Numbered from the stretch's first letter, positions 8,627 to 18,099 are shown. The stretch: DNA of 64,000 bases from CAYNRA01 sp046293395 (GCA_046293395.1 JBKBOU010000003.1:730382-794381), one strand, 5' to 3'. The notes: generated by a model from the sequence alone, not told the origin. Translations and numbers: made by a program.

Positions 8627-9568
8627 TTGGAAAAATCAGCCAAAATATACATTGCTGGCCACCGGGGAATGGTTGGGTCGGCTATACACAGAAAACTTTT
8701 ATCCGAAGGTTATTCTCGTTTTGTCTTCCGTACTTCTTCTGAATTAGACCTGCGAAACCAAGAAGATGTCGCTCATTTTTTTGAAACAGAAAAACCAGAT
8801 TATGTTTTCTTGGCTGCAGCTAAAGTAGGCGGTATTCATGCCAATAATACCTACAGAGCTGAGTTTATCTATGATAATATTCAGATTCAGAACAATATTA
8901 TCCACCAATCCTACCTACATGGCGTCAAAAAACTCCTGTTTTTGGGCTCTTCTTGTATTTATCCCAAACTAGCACCTCAACCATTGAAAGAAGAATATCT
9001 TTTGACTGGCACACTAGAAGAGACGAACGAGCCCTATGCTATCGCTAAAATTGCAGGCATAAAAATGTGTGAAGCATACAGAAGCCAATACGGTTGTAAT
9101 TTTATTTCTGTGATGCCCACCAACTTATTTGGCCCAAATGACAATTATGATTTGAATAACTCGCATGTTTTACCAGCACTTATTCGAAAATTTCATGAAG
9201 CGAAAATCAACCAATCTGCTTCGGTAGAAGTATGGGGTTCGGGTAAACCGATGCGTGAGTTTTTACATGCAGACGACCTTGCCTCTGCTTGTTATTTTCT
9301 TATGTTAAATTACCACGACTCAACGCTTATAAATATTGGAACGGGTGTTGATGTAACCATCCGGGAATTATCTGAAACTATTCAAGAAGTGGTTGGTTTT
9401 AGCGGTGAAATTGTTTGGAATACGAGCAAACCTGATGGTACGCCAAGAAAATTGATGGATGTATCCAAATTACGTGAGCTTGGTTGGGAAGCATCTATTT
9501 CTTTGAAGTCAGGTATCGAACAAGTTTATACTGAATATGTTCAAAATGTAAACATTCGAGTACATTAA
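8627..9568 (+). CDS. fcl: GDP-L-fucose synthase
   Basis: Extended SDR enzyme of 313 residues that converts GDP-4-keto-6-deoxymannose to GDP-L-fucose by epimerisation and reduction. The NADP-binding motif GHRGMVGSAI is at residues 11-20, followed by AAAKVGGIHAN, and the Tyr-Lys pair is in YAIAKIAG. LGSSCIYPKLAPQP and GPNDNYDLNNSHVLPALIRKFHEAK are also typical of Fcl. The start is TTG at 8627: no in-frame ATG lies upstream, and the first internal ATG is inside the Rossmann loop. The partner GDP-mannose dehydratase (Gmd) is not adjacent. GDP-fucose is used in surface polysaccharides. Confidence 0.93.
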   Translation: MEKSAKIYIAGHRGMVGSAIHRKLLSEGYSRFVFRTSSELDLRNQEDVAHFFETEKPDYVFLAAAKVGGIHANNTYRAEFIYDNIQIQNNIIHQSYLHGVKKLLFLGSSCIYPKLAPQPLKEEYLLTGTLEETNEPYAIAKIAGIKMCEAYRSQYGCNFISVMPTNLFGPNDNYDLNNSHVLPALIRKFHEAKINQSASVEVWGSGKPMREFLHADDLASACYFLMLNYHDSTLINIGTGVDVTIRELSETIQEVVGFSGEIVWNTSKPDGTPRKLMDVSKLRELGWEASISLKSGIEQVYTEYVQNVNIRVH

Positions 9569-9585
9569 TTTTGAACTTAATTTTA

Positions 9586-9625
9586 CAAAAAGAGGCGAAG
9601 TAATGCATTACTTCGCCTCTTTTTG
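9586..9625. terminator. Bidirectional terminator, perfect 40-base palindrome
   Basis: The whole 9586-9625 segment is its own reverse complement, with A-run and T-run flanks. It lies between the convergent fcl and DUF2911 genes and serves both. Confidence 0.88.
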
Positions 9626-9645
9626 TATTCAAAACTAAGAATAAC

Positions 9646-10143
9646 TTAGAATTTTGTATCCACAGATACGGATGTTTTATCCCATCCAATGGTAATTTTT
9701 TTGTCGTCTGTCGTAATGGTTAACTTTTCCATGACGGATGCTGTGTTTGTAGCCTTCACCTTGACTTCCGCGACATTATTCTTCTTGATATCATTGTATT
9801 TGTAGGCTCCCCATTGTCCTAATTCTGAGTTAAGAATGATTGTCCATTCGTTTTCTGAAGGAATCGTAAATAAGGAATACGTACCTGCTTTCACTTTTTT
9901 CCCACCAAAAGTAACATCACTTTTAAACTGAACAGTCGTTGCTTCGTTGGCACCCGTTCTCCATACTTGACCGTAGGGAACTAGTTTTCCAAAAATTTCT
10001 CGGTCTTTTTTAGACGGTTGACCGTACGTAATGACTGTATTTTTACTTTCAGCAACAACTTTAGGGCTTGCTGGTGCTTTTTGTGCCATTGTGCTTGTTA
10101 CAGCAAATACCACTGCAAATAGGGTTACTAGGATACTTTTCAT
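9646..10143 (-). CDS. DUF2911 domain secreted protein
   Basis: A 165-residue protein with a Sec signal peptide (residues 1-20, MKSILVTLFAVVFAVTSTMA). The mature part carries the DUF2911 pattern: VITYGQPSKKDREIFGKLVPYGQVWRTGANEATTV, then GKKVKAGTYSLFTIPSENEWTIILN. Members are small beta-rich periplasmic or outer proteins, common in Bacteroidota, without a known function. It follows the ABC ATPase gene after 35 bases on the same strand and may share its transcript, though this does not show joint function. Confidence 0.85.
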   Translation of the reverse strand: MKSILVTLFAVVFAVTSTMAQKAPASPKVVAESKNTVITYGQPSKKDREIFGKLVPYGQVWRTGANEATTVQFKSDVTFGGKKVKAGTYSLFTIPSENEWTIILNSELGQWGAYKYNDIKKNNVAEVKVKATNTASVMEKLTITTDDKKITIGWDKTSVSVDTKF

Positions 10144-10178
10144 TTTAGATTGTGTTATTTTATGTATAAACGATAAAT

Positions 10179-10916
10179 TTAGTTCGAAAGTTTTTTGTTC
10201 AGTTCCTCCGCCATCTTTTTGGGATTCGTCGGGTTTGGATTTTTAATATCTGACTCAATAAGTCCATCTCTCAAACGAATTATTCTATGTGCATAATTTG
10301 CAATATCTTCTTCGTGCGTTACCATGATAATGGTATTTCCTTTCGCATGAATTTCCTCAAATAAACCCATGATTTCGTAGGATGTACGAGTATCTAAGTT
10401 TCCCGTTGGCTCATCTGCTAGAAGAATACTTGGGTTATTCACTAAAGCACGGGCAACAGCTACCCTTTGTCTTTGTCCTCCTGATAATTCATTCGGTTTG
10501 TGCATGGAGCGTTCTCCTAAGCCAACACTTTGCAAAACTTGCTGCGCTCTTTCCGTCCGGTCTTTTTTATTGAATCCCGCATAAATGAGTGGTAATGCTA
10601 CGTTTTCAAGCGAGCTTTGGCGGGGTAAAAGGTTAAATGTTTGGAATACAAATCCGATTTCTTTGTTTCTAACATCTGCTAATTCTCCCTCAGACATCGC
10701 ACTCACATCTTTCTTATTCAATACGTATGTTCCAGAGGTTGGGGAATCTAAGCAACCGATGATATTCATTAAAGTCGATTTACCAGACCCTGAAGGTCCC
10801 ATAAATGCAACATATTCACCCTTTTCAATGGTTATGGAGATAGATTTTAAAGCATCTACCACTTCTGTACCCATTACGTATCTCTTTGAGATATTTTTCG
10901 TTTCAATTATTTTCAC
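10179..10916 (-). CDS. ABC transporter ATP-binding protein, MacB/LolD type
   Basis: ATPase subunit of the MacB/LolD/FtsE group, 245 residues from the GTG at 10916. Visible are Walker A GPSGSGKST, the Q-loop VFQTFNLLPRQ, the signature LSGGQRQRVAVARAL, Walker B ILLADEPTGNLD and the switch His in MVTHEE. An in-frame ATG 13 codons upstream exists, but VKIIETKNISKRY is where the family aligns, so I prefer the GTG. Such ATPases drive MacB-type mechanotransmission or lipoprotein release with a four-helix permease; no permease is next to it. Partner and substrate are therefore unknown. Confidence 0.88.
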   Translation of the reverse strand: MKIIETKNISKRYVMGTEVVDALKSISITIEKGEYVAFMGPSGSGKSTLMNIIGCLDSPTSGTYVLNKKDVSAMSEGELADVRNKEIGFVFQTFNLLPRQSSLENVALPLIYAGFNKKDRTERAQQVLQSVGLGERSMHKPNELSGGQRQRVAVARALVNNPSILLADEPTGNLDTRTSYEIMGLFEEIHAKGNTIIMVTHEEDIANYAHRIIRLRDGLIESDIKNPNPTNPKKMAEELNKKLSN

Positions 10917-11040
10917 TTTTCTTTCTTTTAGGATAACAAACTTACTAACTTCCATGTGGTTAGCTATCTAAATTTTACCAACGACACGAATACCAATGAA
11001 AGTGGCTGAAATCATATTTTAATGGATTCCTGTATGTTCC

Positions 11041-13557
11041 TTAATAGCTACCAAAATTTTCCTTCTTTTTCTTTATTTTTTGTCCAGATTCTTTTTGAAA
11101 TACTTCTTCTTTGCCTAGCTTTTGCAAAGCTTGAATACCATCTTCTGCATACGCCAGTAAATTCATTTCGATACTTTTCTCCACGTATTTTTTCCACAAA
11201 TCACTTTCATACGGATTATCTTCCAATGCTGCCACCAACAGTCGGTACGCTGTATCTTGTCCAAATTTCGCTTGTGTTTTATCTATTAAATGGATAATCC
11301 AAGTTGGGTTATAGGGTGCTAATTGATATAAGGAATCTAACTGATTCTCATTTATAGAAGTCGTTTTTATCAAATTTTGCGCTCTTTTTTTCTGTTTTTC
11401 CCTGAAAGCCCGAAGCATTTCTGGACTAGTTTGCCATTTAGCTCCCCCAATGGCTTTTATTTCTCCTGAATTTACTTTGTAGTTTTCGAAAGCTGCTTCC
11501 TCCAGAAGTAAACCCAAAGCTACTGGACCAAACAGATTTTTCTCATCTTCCGCTACGCTATTCAATTGAAGAAGTTGCGCAATTCCCTCTGTTTTTTTTC
11601 CATTTTTATACGTATTCATCGCTTCCAGAAATAGTAATTCAGCGGAAAATTGCTCATTTAATTGATTTTCAAGCATTTTTTTCATCAGCGCTGTTTCAAT
11701 TTTATATGTATCCTTTCTATTTGCTATCCGATTAAACACTACCGCGAAATCAAGCACATTCATTACTTCTTTTGGCTTATTTGTAGCTCTTTCAGTCGCC
11801 ATTTTGGCATCTGACAAAACATGTATCGCTGATAAATTAGGATGATTCATTTCTTTTACTTCTTTTTCGAGCTGTTTTGCAAGAGAATTTATTTTTTCTT
11901 TCTTTCCATTCTCAATCCAAAAAGCCAATTCATTCATTTGTTCAACAGCACATGTTTTACAGGACTCCAATGCTTTTGTTCTGTACAAAAAGCTACTATC
12001 CCGATTGTTCGATTTCTGATACAAATTGGCTAGATACGTACTTATTTGATGCGAATTAGGATTTTTTACAACCCCATTTTGGAGATTAAACAACGCGTCA
12101 AAAAATAGATTTTCGTTTTCATACGTTTGTGTTAATGCTATGAAAGCGTGGGCAGAATTATTCTTTTTCAGCGCATTTTGGAGATAAAAAAGTGTAGAAG
12201 CATTATCTCCATATTTCTTGGCTAAAGTAGCCAACGTGTAATTCGCTTTGAAGTTATACAAATCAAAAGAAACACTTTTCTTTAGATACGACTCGGCAAT
12301 ACTTTCCTCTTTCTTTTCCAGATGGTAATCAGCCAATAAATTTTGTTGTGTAGCGATTAATTGATTGATGGAATATCCATTTTTAAAGGATAGGAAGAAT
12401 AAAATCCCGAATATGGCTGCAATTTGCGGCAATATCCATTTTAGATGGATAGGTTTTTCCCAAACCTTATGAATAGGAAGCCCCTGTTGAATGAGTGAAT
12501 AAAAGTTTGCTAACAAAAAAATGAGAAATGCGAGAGGAACGAGTAAATAGGAAATAGTAATAAACTCACGAATAAATTCACGATAACCATCATGTATGAG
12601 AAAGTCAGCATAGAAAGTAAGCGAATACGCGACTGCGATTCCACTCCAAAAGGCAATTTGTGTATTTCTTTGCCATTGATTAGACTGCAAAGTTGCCATG
12701 ATGCATGAAATGACAAAAAGTACAATTGGCGTAAATATCTGTTGTTGGACTTCAATTAGTTTAATTTCTTGAGCATACAAAATGAAGACATTTACAAAAT
12801 AAATACCAAAAATTAGAAAAATTTTAGGCCAATAGCTTTTCCCTTTTTCGATAGAAGTAGAGGATATTATCTTAATAAAATAGGAAAAAATTACATTAGC
12901 TATCAAAAACAAGAAAATTAAAACCAAAAAGACATAAAAATAAAATCCGTTTGCAATGATACTGGTTAAGTTTGATTCATTGATTTTGGCGAGAACGAGA
13001 TATCCAATAACTAACAACAAAGTAATTATCAGCCAAATTTGTCTCGATATTGCCTTAATATTCGGGAATGAGTGAATTAAATAACCTGTAAAAGCGAGTG
13101 GGATAAATAAAAGCAAGAAAGAGCCACTTTGTGCCGTTTCAAAAATATTTTCCAACCTCATGGAGACCGTCCAAAAACTTAGAGTAGAAATATATACGTA
13201 AAATGCATATTTTGAACGATAGTGGAGCGTAGCATATAAAATCCCTAGGACACCAAGTAATAAGAGAATAGCAACAAAAGTTGTAACAAAATTATTTCCA
13301 GTAATTTTTTGTGGATTGTAGTATTCGTTTACATAATAAACTGGTAATGAGACATCTATCTTATGTATATCATCCAGTTTAAATGGTTGAATTTTACTTG
13401 TGGTTTTCAATTCACTGACAATATCCCAACCGATGCGATTATCTAAAGTACTTTCATTAAAATAAACTACAACACAAGAAATTACTAAAATAAAAATTCC
13501 TTTAACCAAGTACTTACGTAAGAAAGCGCTCATTATATCTATATTTAGGTATGACAT
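11041..13557 (-). CDS. Large membrane protein with C-terminal TPR region
   Basis: An 838-residue protein from the ATG at 13557. The N-terminal ~400 residues contain about ten hydrophobic helices with a first loop facing out after helix one; the rest is soluble, all-alpha and TPR-like (for example ESYLKKSVSFDLYNFKANYTLATLAKKYGDNASTLFYLQNALKK). The reading frame stays open for 44 codons upstream, but that stretch holds a CACGTG palindrome and has no coding character, and AGAAG before ATG13557 is a good ribosome site. I do not recognise a named family. The plan suggests a membrane scaffold for a protein complex. Confidence 0.7.
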   Translation of the reverse strand: MSYLNIDIMSAFLRKYLVKGIFILVISCVVVYFNESTLDNRIGWDIVSELKTTSKIQPFKLDDIHKIDVSLPVYYVNEYYNPQKITGNNFVTTFVAILLLLGVLGILYATLHYRSKYAFYVYISTLSFWTVSMRLENIFETAQSGSFLLLFIPLAFTGYLIHSFPNIKAISRQIWLIITLLLVIGYLVLAKINESNLTSIIANGFYFYVFLVLIFLFLIANVIFSYFIKIISSTSIEKGKSYWPKIFLIFGIYFVNVFILYAQEIKLIEVQQQIFTPIVLFVISCIMATLQSNQWQRNTQIAFWSGIAVAYSLTFYADFLIHDGYREFIREFITISYLLVPLAFLIFLLANFYSLIQQGLPIHKVWEKPIHLKWILPQIAAIFGILFFLSFKNGYSINQLIATQQNLLADYHLEKKEESIAESYLKKSVSFDLYNFKANYTLATLAKKYGDNASTLFYLQNALKKNNSAHAFIALTQTYENENLFFDALFNLQNGVVKNPNSHQISTYLANLYQKSNNRDSSFLYRTKALESCKTCAVEQMNELAFWIENGKKEKINSLAKQLEKEVKEMNHPNLSAIHVLSDAKMATERATNKPKEVMNVLDFAVVFNRIANRKDTYKIETALMKKMLENQLNEQFSAELLFLEAMNTYKNGKKTEGIAQLLQLNSVAEDEKNLFGPVALGLLLEEAAFENYKVNSGEIKAIGGAKWQTSPEMLRAFREKQKKRAQNLIKTTSINENQLDSLYQLAPYNPTWIIHLIDKTQAKFGQDTAYRLLVAALEDNPYESDLWKKYVEKSIEMNLLAYAEDGIQALQKLGKEEVFQKESGQKIKKKKENFGSY

Positions 13558-13563
13558 TTTCTT

Positions 13564-13579
13564 CTTTTCACGTGAAACA
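13564..13579. other. parS-like palindrome (two mismatches)
   Basis: CTTTTCACGTGAAACA differs from the canonical parS 16-mer TGTTTCACGTGAAACA only at its first two bases. It lies in the divergent gap between the membrane TPR gene and psd, 22 kb from the perfect parS at 35826. It may be a weak ParB site. Confidence 0.4.
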
Positions 13580-13667
13580 TATCCCGTTCTTGTACAAATG
13601 TAGAAGCGAATATGTACATTAAACTGTAAAAATAACGGAAGATTATCTGTAAAGGAGGCAATATCTT

Positions 13668-13675
13668 TATATTTG
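13668..13675 (+). promoter_or_regulatory. Candidate -7 promoter box for psd
   Basis: TATATTTG matches TAnnTTTG and lies 28 bases before the psd ATG. No clear TTG element is found at the expected spacing. Confidence 0.4.
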
Positions 13676-13703
13676 TAGTCTGAAACCATAAACCCTCAAT
13701 CGT

Positions 13704-14363
13704 ATGACTATTCACAAAGAAGGTACAGCAACATTACTAATTACAAGTATTGGCTTGGCAATCATGAACGGATTGGTACAGTTTTATAGTTCGTTTCCCC
13801 AATGGTTCGTCATTTTAATAGGTATTTTCAGTATTGTTTTCTTCCTGATAGTTTTGCAGTTTTTCCGCAAACCAACTAGAACGACGATACAAAACCCCAA
13901 GCAAATTATAGCACCAGCCGACGGAAAAGTTGTAGTCATAGAAGAAGTATATGAGGGAGAATATTTTAAGGATAAAAGGAAACAAATTTCCATATTTATG
14001 TCTCCATTCAATGTCCATATCAATTTTAATCCATTATCAGGTATCATTTCTTACTTTAAATACCATCCAGGAAAATATCTAGTTGCTTGGCATCCAAAAT
14101 CAAGCACCGAAAACGAACGAACAACCATTGTGACAAAACACGCGAACGGTACAGAAGTATTGTTTAGACAAATTGCAGGAGCACTTGCAAGAAGAATATG
14201 TTGGTACGTAGAAGAAGGAAAACAAGTGGAACAAGGCACTGAGTTCGGGTTTATCAAGTTTGGGTCACGCATTGATATCTATTTACCCCTCGATGCAAAG
14301 GTACTCGTTAAACTAGATGATAGACCAATTGGCGGAGAAACGGTTATTGCAGAAATTAATTAA
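13704..14363 (+). CDS. psd: Phosphatidylserine decarboxylase proenzyme
   Basis: The 219-residue short-type enzyme that decarboxylates phosphatidylserine to phosphatidylethanolamine at the inner membrane. Two hydrophobic helices occupy residues ~10-50. Conserved blocks are IIAPADGKVVVIEE, the MSPFNVHINFNP segment and, near the C-terminus, FIKFGSRIDIYLP, whose Gly-Ser is the self-cleavage site that makes the pyruvoyl group. The length and the FGS site match the compact PSD-A type. The cyclophilin gene follows 17 bases later and may be co-transcribed. Confidence 0.95.
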   Translation: MTIHKEGTATLLITSIGLAIMNGLVQFYSSFPQWFVILIGIFSIVFFLIVLQFFRKPTRTTIQNPKQIIAPADGKVVVIEEVYEGEYFKDKRKQISIFMSPFNVHINFNPLSGIISYFKYHPGKYLVAWHPKSSTENERTTIVTKHANGTEVLFRQIAGALARRICWYVEEGKQVEQGTEFGFIKFGSRIDIYLPLDAKVLVKLDDRPIGGETVIAEIN

Positions 14364-14380
14364 ATATAAACAATTGTAGT

Positions 14381-14824
14381 ATGAGAAAAGCGGAAATGGT
14401 GACCGACAAGGGAACTATGTTGATTGAATTTTATGAAAATGACGCCCCAATTGCTGTCGAAAATTTTATCAAATTAGCAAAAGAGGGATACTATGATGGC
14501 GTTTCATTCCATCGTGTGATACCAAATTTTATGATTCAGGGTGGAGACCCAACTGGAACAGGCGCGGGTGGCCCAGGATATACAATTCCTTGTGAACTCA
14601 ATGGTGAAAATCAATACCATGACAGAGGTGTTTTGTCTATGGCTCACAGAGGAAGAAATACGGGTGGTTCCCAGTTTTTTATCTGCCATAACCGCCAAGG
14701 AACAGCACATCTAGACAGAAATCATACTTGTTTCGGGAAAGTAATTGAAGGTATTGATATTGTAGATTTGATTAGACAAGGCGATAAAATTCAAAAAATC
14801 AACGTCTTAGAAACAGAAGCATAA
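14381..14824 (+). CDS. Peptidyl-prolyl cis-trans isomerase, cyclophilin type
   Basis: A 147-residue single-domain cyclophilin without a signal peptide, so cytoplasmic. Active-site blocks are VSFHRVIPNFMIQGGDP (residues ~46-62, including the catalytic Arg), GVLSMAHRG, SQFFICH and HTCFGKVIEGIDIVD. The order and spacing are normal. It accelerates proline isomerisation in folding proteins. A terminator follows immediately. Confidence 0.95.
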   Translation: MRKAEMVTDKGTMLIEFYENDAPIAVENFIKLAKEGYYDGVSFHRVIPNFMIQGGDPTGTGAGGPGYTIPCELNGENQYHDRGVLSMAHRGRNTGGSQFFICHNRQGTAHLDRNHTCFGKVIEGIDIVDLIRQGDKIQKINVLETEA

Positions 14825-14843
14825 GTCGTAAACTCTGGGAAAT

Positions 14844-14876
14844 TGCTTGAAATGGAATACTTTCAAGCATTTTTTT
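14844..14876 (+). terminator. Terminator after the cyclophilin gene
   Basis: A 9-base-pair stem (TGCTTGAAA with TTTCAAGCA), an 8-base loop and a run of seven T on the plus strand. Confidence 0.85.
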
Positions 14877-14934
14877 GTTTAAAAAGTATTCTCCATTTTG
14901 CACAACCATTTCGGTTATGCTAAAAGCCCTAAAA

Positions 14935-16929
14935 ATGCGAAAATTATCTTTGTTTTTGATTCTGCTAAGCAGAAGTTTGTTTTCATTTGCTCAAATAGAA
15001 ACACCAACCACTTGGACAAACTCCGTATCCAATCTCAAACCGAAAGTTGGAGAAACGATTGAACTACGATTTGAAGCCTCTATAAAAAAAGGTTGGTATT
15101 TGTATTCATCCGATTTTGACCCAGAAATTGGGCCAATTGTCACCACTTTCTCTTTTAAGCCAAGCAAAGAGTTTAAACTTATCGGCGGTATAACTCCCAA
15201 AAACCCAAAAACAAAGTTTGATGAAATCTGGGGAGCAAACATCAAATACTTCATAGAAAAGGCAGTATTTATCCAGAAAATTCAAATTTTATCTGAAAAA
15301 ACTGTTATTCCAGGAGAAATTGAGTTTCAATCTTGCACAGATGTTGATGGAAGGTGCATTAATGGCAAAGAGAAATTTACCTTTACAGTTGTGGCTAGCC
15401 CTGCTGAAAAGCCAGTGGCAATAACAGACTCACTCCTTTTACCAGAAAAAGATACTGTTGGTTTAACAGCACTTTCGTCAACGATGGATAGTGTGCAAGC
15501 ACAAATAGAACCACAAGAAGCCGACGAAGTAAATGCAGAAAGCAACAAAAAGGAATCTTCGTTACTTGATTTCCTATTCATCGCCTTCATGGCTGGATTA
15601 GCTTCTATTTTTATGCCATGTATTTATCCAATTATGCCCATGACGGTTAGTTTCTTCACAAAGCAAGAAAAAGGGAAGTTTAAAGCTATCTTTTACGGAG
15701 TATCCATCATGGCAATTTTCAGTGTAATGGGTTTTGTAACCATGCTTTTTGGTGCACCTTTCCTAAATTTCATTAGTACACACTGGATACCTAATTTAAT
15801 TTTCTTCATTCTATTCATTGTATTCGGTATTTCACTTTTAGGTGCTTTTGAAATCGTAATGCCACATGAAACAGTAAATAAAATTGACCAATTATCTGAA
15901 AAAGGTGGTCTTGTTGGTATTTTTTTCATGGCACTGACACTCGTAGTCGTATCTTTTAGCTGTACCGTCCCATTTGTTGGTTCCCTACTCATTTACTCGT
16001 CACAGGGAGAAGTCATGCGCCCACTTTATGGAATGTTGGCTTTTGGACTTCCTTTTGCACTTGTGTTTTCAGGATTAGCCATGTTCCCTCAATTTCTGAA
16101 GACACTTCCGAAATCGGGTGGTTGGTTAAACGAACTAAAAGCAGTGTTTGGGCTTTTGGAGTTTGCATTAGCACTTAAATTTTTAAGTAATATTGACCTT
16201 GCTTACCACTTAAATTTGATTCATCGCAATTTATTTCTATTAATCTGGATAGTTATTGGCGTATTAATCACACTTTATATTCTTGGACTCATTCGTTTTT
16301 CTAAGGATAATCGTGTAGAAAAATTCCATTGGTCACGTTTATTTTTTGCCTTTATTTTTGCGGCACTAACGCTTTATATGGTACCTGGAATTACCGGAAA
16401 ACCCCTTTCAGCATTGTCTGGTATTCTCCCACCCGCTCCCATTGAAAACGCTGAAAATGCATCGAATGCACCCGCTGAAAACATGAGGGCGCTTCCGCAT
16501 AATCTTTGGGGATTTTATGACATCGATGACGCCAAAGCGTATGCAGCCAAAGTAAATAAACCTATTCTAATTGATTTTACTGGATACGCGTGCGCAAACT
16601 GTCGGAAAATGGAAGAAAACGTTTGGCCAAAACCAGATGTAAAGAGTATCCTAGGCGAGGTCTATGTTATTGCTTCCCTTTATGTGGATGATAAAAAAGA
16701 GTTGCCACGTGAGAAGCAGTATCTATCTAGTTACAGCAACGAAATGATAACGACAATCGGTGCAAAAAATATGGAATACGAGATAACTCAGTTCAATAAT
16801 AATGCACAACCTTACTACGTCATTATAGATGCCAAAGGCAAAATTCTCATGAATCCCATAGGTTATTCATCTGAAAAAGAATTTTTAGATTGGCTAAAAG
16901 AAGGTGAAAAGAAGTTTTCTTTAAACTGA
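14935..16929 (+). CDS. DsbD-like thiol:disulfide interchange protein
   Basis: A 664-residue protein that should carry electrons from cytoplasmic thioredoxin across the membrane to extracytoplasmic thiols. Order of parts: signal peptide ending FSFAQ; a DsbD-alpha-like beta domain to about residue 160 with FQSCTDVDGRC; eight or so membrane helices with the redox cysteines in FMPCIYPIMPM and VSFSCTVPF; and a C-terminal thioredoxin-like domain with CANC (GYACANCRKMEENVW). The start at 14935 gives a proper signal peptide; a longer open frame to 14875 would overlap the preceding terminator. It stands alone, with terminators on both sides. Confidence 0.9.
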   Translation: MRKLSLFLILLSRSLFSFAQIETPTTWTNSVSNLKPKVGETIELRFEASIKKGWYLYSSDFDPEIGPIVTTFSFKPSKEFKLIGGITPKNPKTKFDEIWGANIKYFIEKAVFIQKIQILSEKTVIPGEIEFQSCTDVDGRCINGKEKFTFTVVASPAEKPVAITDSLLLPEKDTVGLTALSSTMDSVQAQIEPQEADEVNAESNKKESSLLDFLFIAFMAGLASIFMPCIYPIMPMTVSFFTKQEKGKFKAIFYGVSIMAIFSVMGFVTMLFGAPFLNFISTHWIPNLIFFILFIVFGISLLGAFEIVMPHETVNKIDQLSEKGGLVGIFFMALTLVVVSFSCTVPFVGSLLIYSSQGEVMRPLYGMLAFGLPFALVFSGLAMFPQFLKTLPKSGGWLNELKAVFGLLEFALALKFLSNIDLAYHLNLIHRNLFLLIWIVIGVLITLYILGLIRFSKDNRVEKFHWSRLFFAFIFAALTLYMVPGITGKPLSALSGILPPAPIENAENASNAPAENMRALPHNLWGFYDIDDAKAYAAKVNKPILIDFTGYACANCRKMEENVWPKPDVKSILGEVYVIASLYVDDKKELPREKQYLSSYSNEMITTIGAKNMEYEITQFNNNAQPYYVIIDAKGKILMNPIGYSSEKEFLDWLKEGEKKFSLN

Positions 16930-16937
16930 TTTTTCGA

Positions 16938-16974
16938 TAAAAACGCTGGAAAAACTACTTCCAGCGTTTTTTTA
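16938..16974. terminator. Bidirectional terminator spanning the desulfurase stop codon
   Basis: A 13-base-pair stem (16939-16951 with 16959-16971) with A and T flanks. The loop and right arm contain the end of the cysteine desulfurase gene, so the hairpin serves both converging genes. Confidence 0.85.
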
Positions 16975-18091
16975 TGGTTTCAATAACATGTTTTGCGCCC
17001 ATTTCAATTTCTTGCTGTGTAGTTAGAAATGAAAAACTAAAACGAACACAACTTAAAGCCTCCTCCGTTGTTAACCCAATTGCCATAAGCACATGAGATG
17101 GGAATACATGCGCAGAATTACACGCAGAACCATTTGATGCAGCTACATCTGTAAAAGACTCCAACAGTTCTTCCGAATAAATTCCCTTGAAGTATAAATT
17201 CGAAATTTGAGGTAATCTAGCATCTATATCACCCATTTGTTTTACATCGTCAATCTCAGCCATAATAAGTTTTTCAAATACATCTCTCTTAATTGCTAAT
17301 TGACTTACAACTTCATTACCCAATGTACTGAAATGTTTCAGTGCGTGATACATTCCTCGAATACCATGAACATTTAAAGTGCCGCCCCTCCGACCTCTTT
17401 CTTGGCTTTCTTGTATTCCAAATGGACGAAATTCAATTCCCTTTTTTATCAGCAAACCACCGATACCTTTTGGTCCATGAAATTTATGAGCCGAGAAAAC
17501 AAGAAAATCAACATCCAATGACTGAAAGTCTATGGTTATTTTTGTTACTGCCTGTGTAGCGTCAGTCAATATATAGGCATTTGGGAAATCTCGTCGAATG
17601 ACTTTTACAAATCTTGTCAAATCATGCAAGGTTCCAATTTCATTATTGCCAAGCATGAAGACAAACAAGTAATCTTCCTCTTTTGGAAGATGTGCAATCT
17701 CTTCTTCCAAGTTTACTTTACCTTTTGAATCAACGGAAACATAGGACACTTTCCAACCTCTATTTTGAAGAGACTCTGCACCTAGAAGTGTCATTTTATG
17801 TTCCGTTTTATTGGTAACAATATGTACTTGTTTGTTCCAAAAAAAATGATTGTAAACCATTTTTATTCCTTCAGAAGAACCACTTGTAAAAACTAATTCG
17901 TTGGGAGAAGCACCTAAAAAGGTAGAAATAAAGCGTCTTGCTTCGTTTACTTTTTCGTCAGCGTCCCAGCCTAGAGAATGAAATCTACTTGATGGATTTC
18001 CAGATAAGAAATGGTATTCATCTGTTAATTTATCCACAACTTCCGGAAAAATTCGGGTTGTAGAGGCATTATCGAAATATATTTTATGCAT
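16955..18091 (-). CDS. Cysteine desulfurase, NifS/IscS family
   Basis: PLP enzyme of 378 residues that removes sulfur from cysteine for Fe-S clusters or thiolation. The PLP Lys is in FSAHKFHGPKGIG and the persulfide Cys in NGSACNSAHVFPSHVL, both in the normal places; FTSGSSEG and TDATQAV are further family blocks. It follows lipB by eight bases, so a lipB-desulfurase operon is likely. That pairing makes sense: LipA, which finishes lipoyl synthesis, needs Fe-S clusters as sulfur source. No IscU is adjacent, so whether it is the general IscS or a tRNA-dedicated enzyme is open. Confidence 0.92.
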   Translation of the reverse strand: MHKIYFDNASTTRIFPEVVDKLTDEYHFLSGNPSSRFHSLGWDADEKVNEARRFISTFLGASPNELVFTSGSSEGIKMVYNHFFWNKQVHIVTNKTEHKMTLLGAESLQNRGWKVSYVSVDSKGKVNLEEEIAHLPKEEDYLFVFMLGNNEIGTLHDLTRFVKVIRRDFPNAYILTDATQAVTKITIDFQSLDVDFLVFSAHKFHGPKGIGGLLIKKGIEFRPFGIQESQERGRRGGTLNVHGIRGMYHALKHFSTLGNEVVSQLAIKRDVFEKLIMAEIDDVKQMGDIDARLPQISNLYFKGIYSEELLESFTDVAASNGSACNSAHVFPSHVLMAIGLTTEEALSCVRFSFSFLTTQQEIEMGAKHVIETIKKRWK

Positions 18092-18099
18092 TTTTTCAA

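Noticed and set aside
10585..10971. 128-codon open frame on the plus strand
   Set aside because: Antisense to the ABC ATPase signature region and without a promoter or family match.
13558..13689. 44-residue N-terminal extension of the membrane TPR protein
   Set aside because: Contains the CACGTG palindrome and has no coding character; ATG13557 has a better ribosome site.
18030..18038. Perfect DnaA box inside the cysteine desulfurase gene
   Set aside because: A single box in coding DNA is expected by chance in a low-GC genome and has no neighbours.
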